Under the pieces are notes generated by a model. It did no database searches and was not told where the DNA came from. It saw nothing but the letters and a program-made list of their open reading frames with translations. Shown here piece after piece: positions 23,792 to 31,615 of a stretch of DNA of 64,000 nt. The position numbers and the translations under genes are program-made. The DNA comes from Arthrobacter sp. 9V (lineage in GTDB: Bacteria; Actinomycetota; Actinomycetes; Actinomycetales; Micrococcaceae): contig NZ_LR732912.1 in the NCBI RefSeq assembly GCF_902506065.1, positions 3,563,406 through 3,627,405 of the forward strand. Direction: 5' to 3'. Numbering within the stretch: the first letter of the stretch is position 1; the number at the start of each line of letters is the position of its first letter.

Positions 23792-25455
23792 GCTTGCTTC
23801 TCCTGGCTTGGGGTGTGATGAAGTTCCTGCACTTGGCCGTTTTCCAAGTGCCAACGCGAATCGAGCCGAACGTTTTCCAACAACCGGCGGTCGTGCGTGA
23901 CCAGCAGGAGCGCGCCCTCGTAGCTTTCCAGCGCCTCCTCCAATTGCTCAATGGCCGGAAGATCCAAATGGTTGGTGGGCTCATCGAGCACCAGCAGGTT
24001 CACGCCGCGGGCCTGCAGCAACGCCAGCGCAGCGCGGGTCCGCTCCCCCGGTGACAACGAATCCACGGTCCGCGAAGTGTGATCGGCCTTCAAGCCGAAC
24101 TTGGCCAGCAGAGTGCGGACATCGGCGCTGTTCCACTCCACCAGCACAGCTTCAACAGCGTCACCAAGCGGCCGCCCGCCGTCGAGCAGTCCACGGGCCT
24201 GGTCGATTTCGCCGATGGCCACGGAGGCACCCCTGGAGGCATCGCCGTCGTCGGGTTCCTGGGTCCCCAGCAACAAACGCAAAAGCGTGGACTTCCCGGC
24301 ACCGTTCGGTCCGGTGATGCCAATGCGCTCGCCGCCGTTGAGTTGCAGGTTCACCGGACCCAGGGTGAAGTCACCCTGACGGGCGACGACGTTGCGCAAG
24401 GTGGCGACGACGGCACTTGAGCGGGGTGCCTGGCCAATACTGAACTGGAGCTGCCACTCTTTGCGGGGTTCCTCCACCTCGGTCAGCCGGGCAATGCGGG
24501 ACTCCATCTGGCGGACTTTTTGGGCCTGCTTCTCGGACGATTCGCTGCTCGCGGCGCGGCGGATTTTGTCATTGTCCGGGTTCTTTTTCATGGCGTTCCG
24601 GACGCCTTGGGAGCTCCACTCACGCTGGGTACGTGCCCGGGACACGAGGTCCGCCTTGGTATTGGCGAACTCCTCGTAGCGTTCCCGGGCGTGGCGCTTG
24701 GCCACAGCGCGTTCTTCGAGGAAAGCCTCATACCCGCCGTCGTAAACGGCCACTGAGTTTTGGGCGAGATCCAGTTCCACCACGGTGGTAACGCAGCGGG
24801 CCAGGAATTCGCGGTCGTGCGAGACCAGCACCACACCGCCGCGAAGGCCCTGGACGAAGGCCTCAAGCCGGGCAAGTCCATCAAGGTCAAGATCGTTGGT
24901 GGGCTCATCCAGAAGGACTACGTCGAAGCGGCTGAGCAGCAACGCGGCCAACGCCACGCGCGCAGCTTGCCCGCCGGAAAGTCCGGTCATCAGGGCATCG
25001 ACCCCCAGTTCCAGGCCGAGGTCTGCCAGGACTGCCGGAACGCGATCCTCCAGATCGGCTGCACCGGAGGCCATCCAGCGATCGAAGGCCAGCGAGTACG
25101 CGTCATCAGCTCCCGGAGCCCCGGAGCCGAGAGCTTCGGCCGTGGATTCCATCTCGCTTGTTGCTTGGGCGCAGCCGGTTCGGCGGGCAATGTAGGCCCC
25201 GATGGTTTCCCCGGCGGTGCGCTCGTGTTCCTGCGGCAACCAGCCTACAAAGGCATCCGAGGGCGCAAGGCTGACATTCCCCGCCTGGGGCTGGTCCACT
25301 CCGGCAAGGATGCGCAGCAACGTGGACTTTCCGGCACCGTTTGCTCCCACCACGCCTACAACGTCGCCCGGCGCGACGGTCAGGGAAAGGTCCGAGAAAA
25401 GCGTGCGATGGCCATGACCACCGGCAAGATCCTTGGCCACCAAAGTTGCAGTCAT
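23788..25455 (-). CDS. ABC-F family ATPase, probable ribosome-acting antibiotic-resistance type
   Basis: This 555-residue soluble protein has two ATPase domains and no membrane segments. The first has Walker A GANGAGKSTLLRIL, signature GLSGGQAARVALAALLL and DEPTNDLD. The second has GPNGAGKSTLLRLLLG, LSPGERTRAALALLQ and DEPTNHLD. The charged interdomain linker (about 240-330) is where ABC-F proteins contact tRNA on the ribosome. The gene is coupled to an exporter downstream and has a terminator-like hairpin in its leader, as seen for regulated ABC-F resistance genes. A housekeeping EttA-type role is less likely in this context. Confidence 0.85.
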   Translation of the reverse strand: MTATLVAKDLAGGHGHRTLFSDLSLTVAPGDVVGVVGANGAGKSTLLRILAGVDQPQAGNVSLAPSDAFVGWLPQEHERTAGETIGAYIARRTGCAQATSEMESTAEALGSGAPGADDAYSLAFDRWMASGAADLEDRVPAVLADLGLELGVDALMTGLSGGQAARVALAALLLSRFDVVLLDEPTNDLDLDGLARLEAFVQGLRGGVVLVSHDREFLARCVTTVVELDLAQNSVAVYDGGYEAFLEERAVAKRHARERYEEFANTKADLVSRARTQREWSSQGVRNAMKKNPDNDKIRRAASSESSEKQAQKVRQMESRIARLTEVEEPRKEWQLQFSIGQAPRSSAVVATLRNVVARQGDFTLGPVNLQLNGGERIGITGPNGAGKSTLLRLLLGTQEPDDGDASRGASVAIGEIDQARGLLDGGRPLGDAVEAVLVEWNSADVRTLLAKFGLKADHTSRTVDSLSPGERTRAALALLQARGVNLLVLDEPTNHLDLPAIEQLEEALESYEGALLLVTHDRRLLENVRLDSRWHLENGQVQELHHTPSQEKQA

Positions 25456-25565
25456 TGTCTATCCTCCAGCAAGGGAACGCAGAAATTCAGGCCGCGATTC
25501 CCGCGGGCATGGAAAAACCCGCTGGTCCGGACTTGGGGGGTGTACGGACCAGCGGGTTCAATCAT
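25452..25565 (-). CDS. Possible leader peptide (uORF) of the ABC-F gene, 37 residues
   Basis: An ATG at 25565 opens a 37-codon frame (MIEPAGPYTPQVRTSGFFHA near the start, LLEDRQ at the end) running through the leader hairpin. Its TGA overlaps the ATG of the ABC-F gene (ATGA). There is no Shine-Dalgarno, so it would need leaderless initiation. The best promoter-like match sits so close that the transcript could begin just past this ATG. The exact overlap with the next start argues for translation. Confidence 0.4.
   Translation of the reverse strand: MIEPAGPYTPQVRTSGFFHARGNRGLNFCVPLLEDRQ
25513..25558 (-). terminator. Terminator/attenuator hairpin in the ABC-F leader
   Basis: On the minus strand, AACCCGCTGGTCCG and CGGACCAGCGGGTT are perfect 14-bp arms around a 15-base loop and are followed by a run of five T. 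It lies 58 bases upstream of the ABC-F start. No other minus-strand gene ends upstream, so this looks like conditional termination of the ABC-F transcript. Confidence 0.75.
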
Positions 25566-25567
25566 CA

Positions 25568-25596
25568 AGCATAATTCAATGTGGCGTCGGCGTAAA
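25568..25596 (-). promoter_or_regulatory. Promoter-like sequence for the ABC-F operon
   Basis: On the minus strand, TTTACG (25596-25591) and TATGCT (25573-25568) are separated by 17 bases. Transcription would begin near 25561, at or just inside the uORF. The -35 match is weak. Confidence 0.35.
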
Positions 25597-25665
25597 ATCG
25601 TTTCGTACTACCACTTAGGTCCTCAGCTTGTCTCTGCCTTAGCGGCCCATCCAGGAAAGTTCCAC

Positions 25666-26388
25666 ATGCCCTTACCATCCAAGGCGTTCCAGCGCTGGCT
25701 TCATGGTGTTGCGCCCGAGGCCAGCACTGCTGACGTCTGCCGGATCGCGGGCATCAAGAGGACAACGTTGGCCCAGCAGTTGGTCCGCGGCAAGGTTGCC
25801 GAGTCCACTTTGGTGAGTATCAGCCGCGGCTTCGCCGTCAATCCTGTTGAAGCCCTCGCCACTTTTGATCTTTACGCCGAGCTCCGGGGCGACCCCGTTC
25901 CGCCCACGTCCTGTGAACTCGTCAGCCAGATCGCCACCATAGACCTTCTGCGTGCGGTGGTTGACCGCAGCGAACCGGGCTCCACACCCGCTCCGCGTCT
26001 TTCGGAGCCACCGCATCCCACCTCCGTGCGGAACTGGGTGGACGCGATCGACGACGGCGAGTTGAGGCACCGGGTCAGCGAAACCACCGGGATTGCACCG
26101 CAGAACTTCTCGGCCCACTTGACGGCCAACAGGCTCCCGCCTGAACTGGCAATCGCTACTTCGCGCGCTGCAGGGGTGGGGCCGGCGGGTGGCTTGGTGG
26201 CGGGTGGGCTGATTACGGAGGCTGAAGCCGGCTGGCCGCCCAACGCCCGGCAGGAAGCTCTGGACAGGTTATCGCAGGGAAGACTGGTGACATTGGCCGG
26301 TGAACGACTGTTGGCGCTGGGCAAAACACTCCGCCGCCAGGAACAAGACCACGAACGAACTGAACGAATTTGGGAGAACCTCGGATGA
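25666..26388 (+). CDS. Hypothetical protein with N-terminal helix-turn-helix-like region
   Basis: ATG 25666 is chosen because AGGAAAG lies about 7 bases upstream; the frame is open far upstream as a shadow of the ABC-F gene. The 240-residue soluble protein begins with a segment resembling a phage-type helix-turn-helix (ADVCRIAGIKRTTLAQQLVR, about residues 22-41). Later parts have no recognised domain, and it ends in a charged helix (LGKTLRRQEQDHERTERIWE). Its stop overlaps the start of the following membrane protein gene by 4 bases. It may be a DNA-binding or small signalling protein working with that partner. Confidence 0.7.
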   Translation: MPLPSKAFQRWLHGVAPEASTADVCRIAGIKRTTLAQQLVRGKVAESTLVSISRGFAVNPVEALATFDLYAELRGDPVPPTSCELVSQIATIDLLRAVVDRSEPGSTPAPRLSEPPHPTSVRNWVDAIDDGELRHRVSETTGIAPQNFSAHLTANRLPPELAIATSRAAGVGPAGGLVAGGLITEAEAGWPPNARQEALDRLSQGRLVTLAGERLLALGKTLRRQEQDHERTERIWENLG

Positions 26389-27092
26389 CGGCTGTCCTGC
26401 CCTGGGTCTCGCTGGCGGTGTGCCTGGCAATCACCCTCGCCAGGGTTCCCAGCGCTTTGCGCGGAGAGAATCGTGAGGTTTTCTATATTTTCGCGCTGAT
26501 CTCGTTGAGCATCTTCATCAGCATTGAAGCCCCCTACTTGGTGATCGACGGGTGGCTCGGCGGGATGAACATCGCCAACCTGATTCTCCGCTTCCTGCTG
26601 TACGGCACTTTCTATTTCATGGGCATCAAGATCGCCACTGCATTCGGTTCAGCCTCCGCCGTGCGCGCCATCAGAGGACCCTTGGGGATCGCCGCCGCGG
26701 TACTTGTGGGTGCTTTGACTATTTTCTTCTTCGTCATCACGGACACGCAGGGTTCTTCCGCCGGTATGAGCGGCCTGCATTGGGGACCTTCCTTGGAGGC
26801 CTACGCCTTCATGGGCCGCCTTTATCCCGGCTTTGTTGCGGCCTGCCTGGTCCCTGCGATTTGGCGCACTGTGGTGAGCACTGCCCCTGTGCTCCTGCGC
26901 ATCGCTTCGGCAGTGCTGCTGCTGGGCCTGTCACTTCTTCTGGTGTCCCAGCTGTTCCCGCTCATCCCGTTCTCGGAAGCCTGGCTGCGGGTCCTTATCA
27001 ACTACTCAGCGGCCACTTTCACAGCGGTTGGGCTTGCCGGCATCTGGGTGTCCAAGTCTTTTGCGCGCCGAAAGCAAAGACTCTCGGCGTAA
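26385..27092 (+). CDS. Integral membrane protein of unknown function
   Basis: This is a 235-residue protein with about seven hydrophobic segments, starting at ATG 26385 (MTAVLPWVSLAVCLAITLAR). GGGAG is 8 bases upstream, inside the preceding gene, with which it overlaps as ATGA. It ends in a basic tail (RRKQRLSA). I recognise no family. Coupling to a cytoplasmic helix-turn-helix-like protein resembles membrane sensor/regulator pairs, but no sensory domain is seen. Confidence 0.72.
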   Translation: MTAVLPWVSLAVCLAITLARVPSALRGENREVFYIFALISLSIFISIEAPYLVIDGWLGGMNIANLILRFLLYGTFYFMGIKIATAFGSASAVRAIRGPLGIAAAVLVGALTIFFFVITDTQGSSAGMSGLHWGPSLEAYAFMGRLYPGFVAACLVPAIWRTVVSTAPVLLRIASAVLLLGLSLLLVSQLFPLIPFSEAWLRVLINYSAATFTAVGLAGIWVSKSFARRKQRLSA

Positions 27093-27096
27093 GACT

Positions 27097-27125
27097 TTCA
27101 CAAAACCATTAGATCGTGGCACAAT
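27097..27125 (+). promoter_or_regulatory. Promoter-like sequence with no gene directly behind it
   Basis: TTCACA (27097-27102) and CACAAT (27120-27125) are separated by 17 bases. The only complete signal downstream before the next gene is the terminator at 27220-27263. Confidence 0.3.
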
Positions 27126-27219
27126 CATGAATGTGTGAACGCGGCTTGCAGCCTGACTCCGGAATCAGAGAACGGGTTTCCGGTGGATGTGGCGCCCACG
27201 TGATCACAATTGGGGGGAT

Positions 27220-27263
27220 GAGTGGTGGCGGGCTGTTGGGGACCGCCCCCACTCAGCCTTTTT
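27220..27263 (+). terminator. Intrinsic terminator upstream of the amino-acid ABC operon
   Basis: A 12-bp stem with one mismatch (27220-27231 with 27243-27254) is followed by CCTTTTTAA. It may end the 26385 transcript, a short RNA from 27132, or act in the leader of the ABC importer. Confidence 0.7.
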
Positions 27264-27320
27264 AACGGCACTTTGCACGTCACCACCAAGCCTGGCCGGG
27301 GCGGTGACTAAGATGGCTCC

Positions 27321-28136
27321 ATGAACAGCCTTCGTACCCGCCGCTCTGTCCTCGCAGCAACCGTGGCCGCGGCCGCCCTTGCACTTTCCGCATGCGGCGG
27401 AGGATCGACGCCCGCCCAGTCCGGCGGTGATACATCCCTTTCCGACGTCAAATCCAAAGGTGAGCTCATCATCGCCACTGAAGGCACCTACCGCCCCTTC
27501 AGCTTCCACGCCGAAGGCGCGGGAGAGCTGACCGGGTTCGACGTCGAGATCGCCCAGGCAGTGGCCGGGAAACTCGGCGTGAAGGCAACCTTCCAGGAGA
27601 CCCAGTTTGACGGCATCTTTGCCGGCCTGGAATCCAAGCGCTTTGACACCATTGCCAACCAGATCTCCATCAATGACGAGCGCAAGGCCAAGTACGAGTT
27701 CTCCACGCCGTACACCATTTCCACCGGCGTGGTGGTCACCAAATCGGACAACAGCAGCATCAACAGCTTCGCAGACCTCAAGGGCAAGACCACCGCCCAG
27801 TCGTTGACCAGCAACTTCTACAAGATGGCAGTTGAAGCCGGCGCCAACGTCCAGGCCGTGGAGGGCTGGGCACAGTCCGCCACACTGGTTCAGCAGGGAC
27901 GAGTGGATGCCACGGTCAATGACAAACTCACGTACTTGGACTACGCCAAGAACACTCCCGACTCGGGCCTGAAGGTGGCTGCCGAGGCACCGGAGAAAAC
28001 CGAGAGCGCCATGGTGTTCCGCAAAGGCTCCACAGAGCTCGCATCAGCTGTGAGCAAGGCACTGGCCGACCTCCAGGCAGATGGCACCCTGGCTAAAATC
28101 TCGGAGAAGTACTTCGGCGCGGACGTCACCAAATAG
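27321..28136 (+). CDS. Polar amino acid ABC transporter, substrate-binding lipoprotein
   Basis: This 271-residue protein has a signal peptide and lipobox (ALALSACGGG, Cys near residue 25). The solute-binding protein family 3 fold follows, with GELIIATEGTYRPFSFH and LTGFDVEIAQAVAGKLGVKA. It would capture a polar amino acid outside the membrane and hand it to the adjoining permease. Its stop codon is directly followed by the permease ATG. No specificity residues were assigned; cystine or glutamine-type substrates are possible. Confidence 0.93.
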   Translation: MNSLRTRRSVLAATVAAAALALSACGGGSTPAQSGGDTSLSDVKSKGELIIATEGTYRPFSFHAEGAGELTGFDVEIAQAVAGKLGVKATFQETQFDGIFAGLESKRFDTIANQISINDERKAKYEFSTPYTISTGVVVTKSDNSSINSFADLKGKTTAQSLTSNFYKMAVEAGANVQAVEGWAQSATLVQQGRVDATVNDKLTYLDYAKNTPDSGLKVAAEAPEKTESAMVFRKGSTELASAVSKALADLQADGTLAKISEKYFGADVTK

Positions 28137-28796
28137 ATGAACTGGGACCTCATCTGGAGTTCCTTCGGTCCTCTGATCACCGGTGCCGTCACCGGGACCA
28201 TACCGCTGACGCTTGCGTCCTTCGCCTTCGGCCTGGTGCTCGCGCTGGTGGTTGCCCTGATGCGCCTGAGCCCCAACTGGTTGCTCTCAGGAATCGGCCG
28301 CTTCTACGTCTCGGTCATCCGCGGGACGCCCCTGCTGGTGCAGCTCTTTGTGATCTTCTTCGGCCTGCCCAGCGTCGGCATTCGGCTTGACCCTTGGCCC
28401 AGCGCCATCATCGCCTTCTCATTGAACGTGGGCGGGTACGCGGCGGAGATCATTCGTGCGGCCATCCTTTCCGTGCCGAAAGGCCAATGGGAGGCCGGCC
28501 ACACCATCGGCATGTCCCGCCCGCAGGCGCTGTTGCGCATCATCCTTCCCCAGGCCGCACGGGTGTCCGTTCCGCCGTTGTCCAACACCTTCATTTCGCT
28601 GGTTAAAGACACCTCACTCGCCTCGCTCATCCTGGTCACAGAACTGTTCCGCAACGCCCAGCAAATCGCAGCGTTCAGCCAGGAGTTCATGGCCCTTTAC
28701 CTCCAGGCAGCCCTGGTTTACTGGGTAATTTGCCTGGTCCTTTCCACTGCTCAATCCGCGGTGGAAAAGAGATTGGACCGCTATGTTGCCCACTGA
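28137..28796 (+). CDS. Polar amino acid ABC transporter, permease
   Basis: This 219-residue HisM/GlnP-type permease has about five membrane segments and the EAA loop (KGQWEAGHTIGMSRPQALLR, about residues 115-134) that docks onto the ATPase. It starts with no gap after the binding-protein gene and overlaps the ATPase gene by 14 bases. A single permease gene means a homodimeric channel. Confidence 0.94.
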   Translation: MNWDLIWSSFGPLITGAVTGTIPLTLASFAFGLVLALVVALMRLSPNWLLSGIGRFYVSVIRGTPLLVQLFVIFFGLPSVGIRLDPWPSAIIAFSLNVGGYAAEIIRAAILSVPKGQWEAGHTIGMSRPQALLRIILPQAARVSVPPLSNTFISLVKDTSLASLILVTELFRNAQQIAAFSQEFMALYLQAALVYWVICLVLSTAQSAVEKRLDRYVAH

Positions 28797-29589
28797 CGAA
28801 TCCACACAACAGCCGGGCGCCGCCTCGGTGCTGAAGGCGCGGAACCTGGCCAAGGCTTTCGGAAGCAACGTCGTTTTGCGCGACATCGACATTGATATCC
28901 GACGCGGCCAGGTAGTGGCCCTGATCGGGCCATCGGGCTCGGGCAAGACCACGGTCTTGCGTTCGTTGAATGGCCTGGAAATTCCCGACGCCGGAACGGT
29001 CACCTTTGGAAGCGGCGATTCCTCAGCCGAGCTCGCCATAGACTTCGGCGCGAAAGTTGGGAAGAAGGAGGTGGCTGCCCTCCGGGACCGCAGCGCCATG
29101 GTCTTCCAGCATTACAACCTGTTTCCTCACATGACCGTGCTGAAGAACATCATCGAAGGCCCCGTCCAGGTCCAAAAACGGCCTCGAGCAGAGGCCATTG
29201 CCGAGGCGGAACGTTTACTGGAACGGGTTGGCCTGGCGGACAAACGCGATGCCTACCCTTTTGAGCTCTCCGGCGGCCAGCAGCAGCGTGTTGGAATCGT
29301 CCGGGCGTTGGCGCTCAAGCCCCAACTGCTGCTCTTCGACGAGCCCACGTCCGCGCTTGACCCGGAGCTGGTGGGCGAGGTCCTGGGCGTCATCAAGGAA
29401 CTCGCCGAGGAAGGGTGGACCATGGTGATCGTCACCCATGAGCTCGCCTTTGCCCAGCACGTGGCAGACGAAGTGATTTTCATGGATGGCGGCGTAGTTG
29501 TGGAGCGGGGACCGGCTGCGGAAGTCTTGCGGGCACCGCGCCAGGAACGGACCAAGCTCTTCGTGAAGAGGCTCCAGCACGACGTCTAA
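28783..29589 (+). CDS. Polar amino acid ABC transporter, ATP-binding protein
   Basis: This 268-residue ATPase has Walker A GPSGSGKTTVLRSL, Q-loop MVFQHYNLFPHM, signature LSGGQQQRVGIVRALAL, Walker B LLLFDEPTSALDPE and the switch His in VIVTHELAFA. It is the GlnQ/HisP type and completes the three-gene importer. A short unconserved stretch (SADSSAELAIDFGAK-like, about residues 75-90) is inserted before the Q-loop, as in some cystine-type ATPases. Confidence 0.95.
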   Translation: MLPTDESTQQPGAASVLKARNLAKAFGSNVVLRDIDIDIRRGQVVALIGPSGSGKTTVLRSLNGLEIPDAGTVTFGSGDSSAELAIDFGAKVGKKEVAALRDRSAMVFQHYNLFPHMTVLKNIIEGPVQVQKRPRAEAIAEAERLLERVGLADKRDAYPFELSGGQQQRVGIVRALALKPQLLLFDEPTSALDPELVGEVLGVIKELAEEGWTMVIVTHELAFAQHVADEVIFMDGGVVVERGPAAEVLRAPRQERTKLFVKRLQHDV

Positions 29590-29670
29590 GCCGTTGACAG
29601 ACTTTTGGCTCTTTTGCACGCTTTAAGAGTTTTGCAGGAACAAGCAGTTCATAAATATGGGGGAAAATCC

Positions 29671-30567
29671 TTGGAAGAGACAGCCAGCGCGCCCGGCAGG
29701 GGTCGCTCCGGACGCACGGCAATCATTGTCATTGCCCTCGTTGCGGCTTTGGTGGCCGCCGGGCTTGGCACCTGGTTTGCCCTCTCGCGTCCGGCCGGAA
29801 CAAGCCGCGCTGACGTTGTGCGCCTGGACAAGCACCGCGTCATAGTGGACAACTCGATGAACCTCTATGATCCCTTGGTCCAACAGTTTTCCGGACGGTA
29901 TTCGAACGCCATTTCCGAAAAAGCGGGGCAGGCGGAGGAGGAAAAAGTCCTGAGCCAGGACCGTGAGCGCATTGTGCGTGAGTCACAGGCAAATCGTGAC
30001 CGCCTGGAAGACATGGCGGACTCGCCGGCACTGCAGGATCAGGAACTCGCCCAGGCCTTCAACCGGTTCAAGGATCAGTACAGTGCGGTGATTGCCTACA
30101 ACGACCAACTGGTGATCAACACCTCCAACATCTACCGCTCCGTGGGCGGACCGTGCGCGGCCCTGCATTCATCCCTGAACGTCGCCAGTGAGTCCTATGC
30201 CCAGGACTACGTCAAGAGCGCCGATGAGTGTCTGGCTGCGCTGGGCACGGCCAAGGAGGGCGCCGACGCCGAGACCACTATCCTGCTCACGGACGTGGAG
30301 ACCGTCATCCGGGGGCAGCGGGACAAGCAGCAGGAAGTGCTCAACAGCAAGGACGCCCTTGAGCGCCTCAGCAAGAGCACCCTTGCCGGCGTTGCACTGT
30401 TGGATATCAATGATGCGTTCGCCAAGGCGCAAACAACGTATGAAGCTGCCACCAAGGATAAGTACTCAAAGATCATTGAAAGCGCCAACAGCTCAAACTC
30501 CGAATTCGAAGGCGTCCTCAAGAAAAGCCTTGAACAGTTTGATGCCGCGTCCGGTGAGGGGAAATAG
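29671..30567 (+). CDS. Membrane-anchored protein of unknown function with a conserved Cys pair, copy 1
   Basis: TTG 29671 is preferred because GGGGGAAAA lies just upstream; the frame is open from 29605. The 298-residue product has a basic N-terminus (GRGRSGRTA), one membrane segment at about residues 17-40 and a long outside region rich in Glu, Lys, Ala and Gln that should be helical. C162 and C187 are its only cysteines. A candidate -35 (TTGACA, 29594-29599) lies upstream. The next gene, 2 bp on, encodes a protein of the same layout. No domain is recognised. Confidence 0.72.
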   Translation: MEETASAPGRGRSGRTAIIVIALVAALVAAGLGTWFALSRPAGTSRADVVRLDKHRVIVDNSMNLYDPLVQQFSGRYSNAISEKAGQAEEEKVLSQDRERIVRESQANRDRLEDMADSPALQDQELAQAFNRFKDQYSAVIAYNDQLVINTSNIYRSVGGPCAALHSSLNVASESYAQDYVKSADECLAALGTAKEGADAETTILLTDVETVIRGQRDKQQEVLNSKDALERLSKSTLAGVALLDINDAFAKAQTTYEAATKDKYSKIIESANSSNSEFEGVLKKSLEQFDAASGEGK

Positions 30568-30569
30568 CC

Positions 30570-31580
30570 ATGACCGTTGAGCCTGTTCGCAGTAAGCGCC
30601 GCCCCATCCTCATTGCTGTTGCCATTGCAGTTGTGCTGGCGGTGGTTGCCGCGGCAGTGGTGATCGCCTTGACCAACTTTGCCGGCCAGCAGCGCAGGGA
30701 AAGCCTGTCCCTCCTCAAGGAGGATCGTCTGACGGCATTAGTTGAGGCAAGGGGCAAGATCCAGCCCGCTGTCAACGCCTATCTGGCCGCGTATAAGAAG
30801 GCACGCAACCTCCCCGCAACACAAGAGGAGGCTGAGAAGAACTCCGCCAAGGAGCGGGAGGGATTCCAGCAGGCCATGGACTCCGCACGGACCGCCTTGA
30901 GCGACGTGCAGGCCGGCAAGGATACCGGGGGCGAGGCAGGGACCACCGCTGTGGCCGTAGCCCAGCTGGGTGATTCATACCAGGCCTACCTCGACTCCAT
31001 GGAGGGACTCGTGGAGTCATACCCCCGGTTCGAAGGCCTCTTCAGGGAAGACGGTGCCGGATGCAGCGGACTCTTTGTAGGTTCCAAGGCAGCCACCCTT
31101 CGGGAACGCCAAACACTCCTTGCACAGGCGGCCGTCCCGTGCAGGGAAGCCGTCAACCAACTCAAGGAATCCAAAAACGTCTCCTATGTTGAGTTTGCCC
31201 GCACCTTGGACAACGAGATCGCGCAGCTGGAATCGCATGCAGAGACAACTGCGAAGTCCGAGGAGAACTACAACGAATTTGTCCGGATCAAGGACGAGTA
31301 CGTCAAGAAGATTGATGATGCCACGGCCCGGAACGCCCCGGACGCGGAATACCTCAAGCTTGCCGACGAACTCAAGGCTCTCAACAGCCGGATCAAGAAC
31401 AACAGGTCAGAGTTCGACTTTGCCGCCAAGCGCTACCTGAACGGTGTGAAGAACATGCCCACCCTGGTTGACGAAGTCTTCTCCAAGAACGTTGCAGACC
31501 AGATCAAACACCACGACACCGTGATTCCCCTTCGGGTCCAAGTGGTGAAGGATGCCGTCGACGCCGAACTGGCGGAGTAA
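30570..31580 (+). CDS. Membrane-anchored protein of unknown function with a conserved Cys pair, copy 2
   Basis: This 336-residue product starts MTVEPVRSKRRPILIAVAIA and has one membrane segment at about residues 12-35. A mostly helical extracellular part follows, with only two cysteines, C165 and C191. Topology, cysteine positions and spacing mirror the preceding protein, although sequence identity is low by eye. The GTTGCCG... and GAG-rich composition is ordinary for the genome. The pair is co-transcribed; a shared envelope role is likely but unproven. Confidence 0.75.
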   Translation: MTVEPVRSKRRPILIAVAIAVVLAVVAAAVVIALTNFAGQQRRESLSLLKEDRLTALVEARGKIQPAVNAYLAAYKKARNLPATQEEAEKNSAKEREGFQQAMDSARTALSDVQAGKDTGGEAGTTAVAVAQLGDSYQAYLDSMEGLVESYPRFEGLFREDGAGCSGLFVGSKAATLRERQTLLAQAAVPCREAVNQLKESKNVSYVEFARTLDNEIAQLESHAETTAKSEENYNEFVRIKDEYVKKIDDATARNAPDAEYLKLADELKALNSRIKNNRSEFDFAAKRYLNGVKNMPTLVDEVFSKNVADQIKHHDTVIPLRVQVVKDAVDAELAE

Positions 31581-31615
31581 CCCAGCCAGCGGAGGAGGCC
31601 AGCCAGCAGAGTAGC

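Noticed and set aside
25513..25558. Leader hairpin read as a terminator for a plus-strand gene
   Set aside because: No plus-strand gene ends nearby and the T-run is on the minus strand only.
24760..25665. Upstream extension of the helix-turn-helix-like protein to 542 residues
   Set aside because: The extension runs antisense through the ABC-F gene; AGGAAAG before ATG 25666 sets the start.
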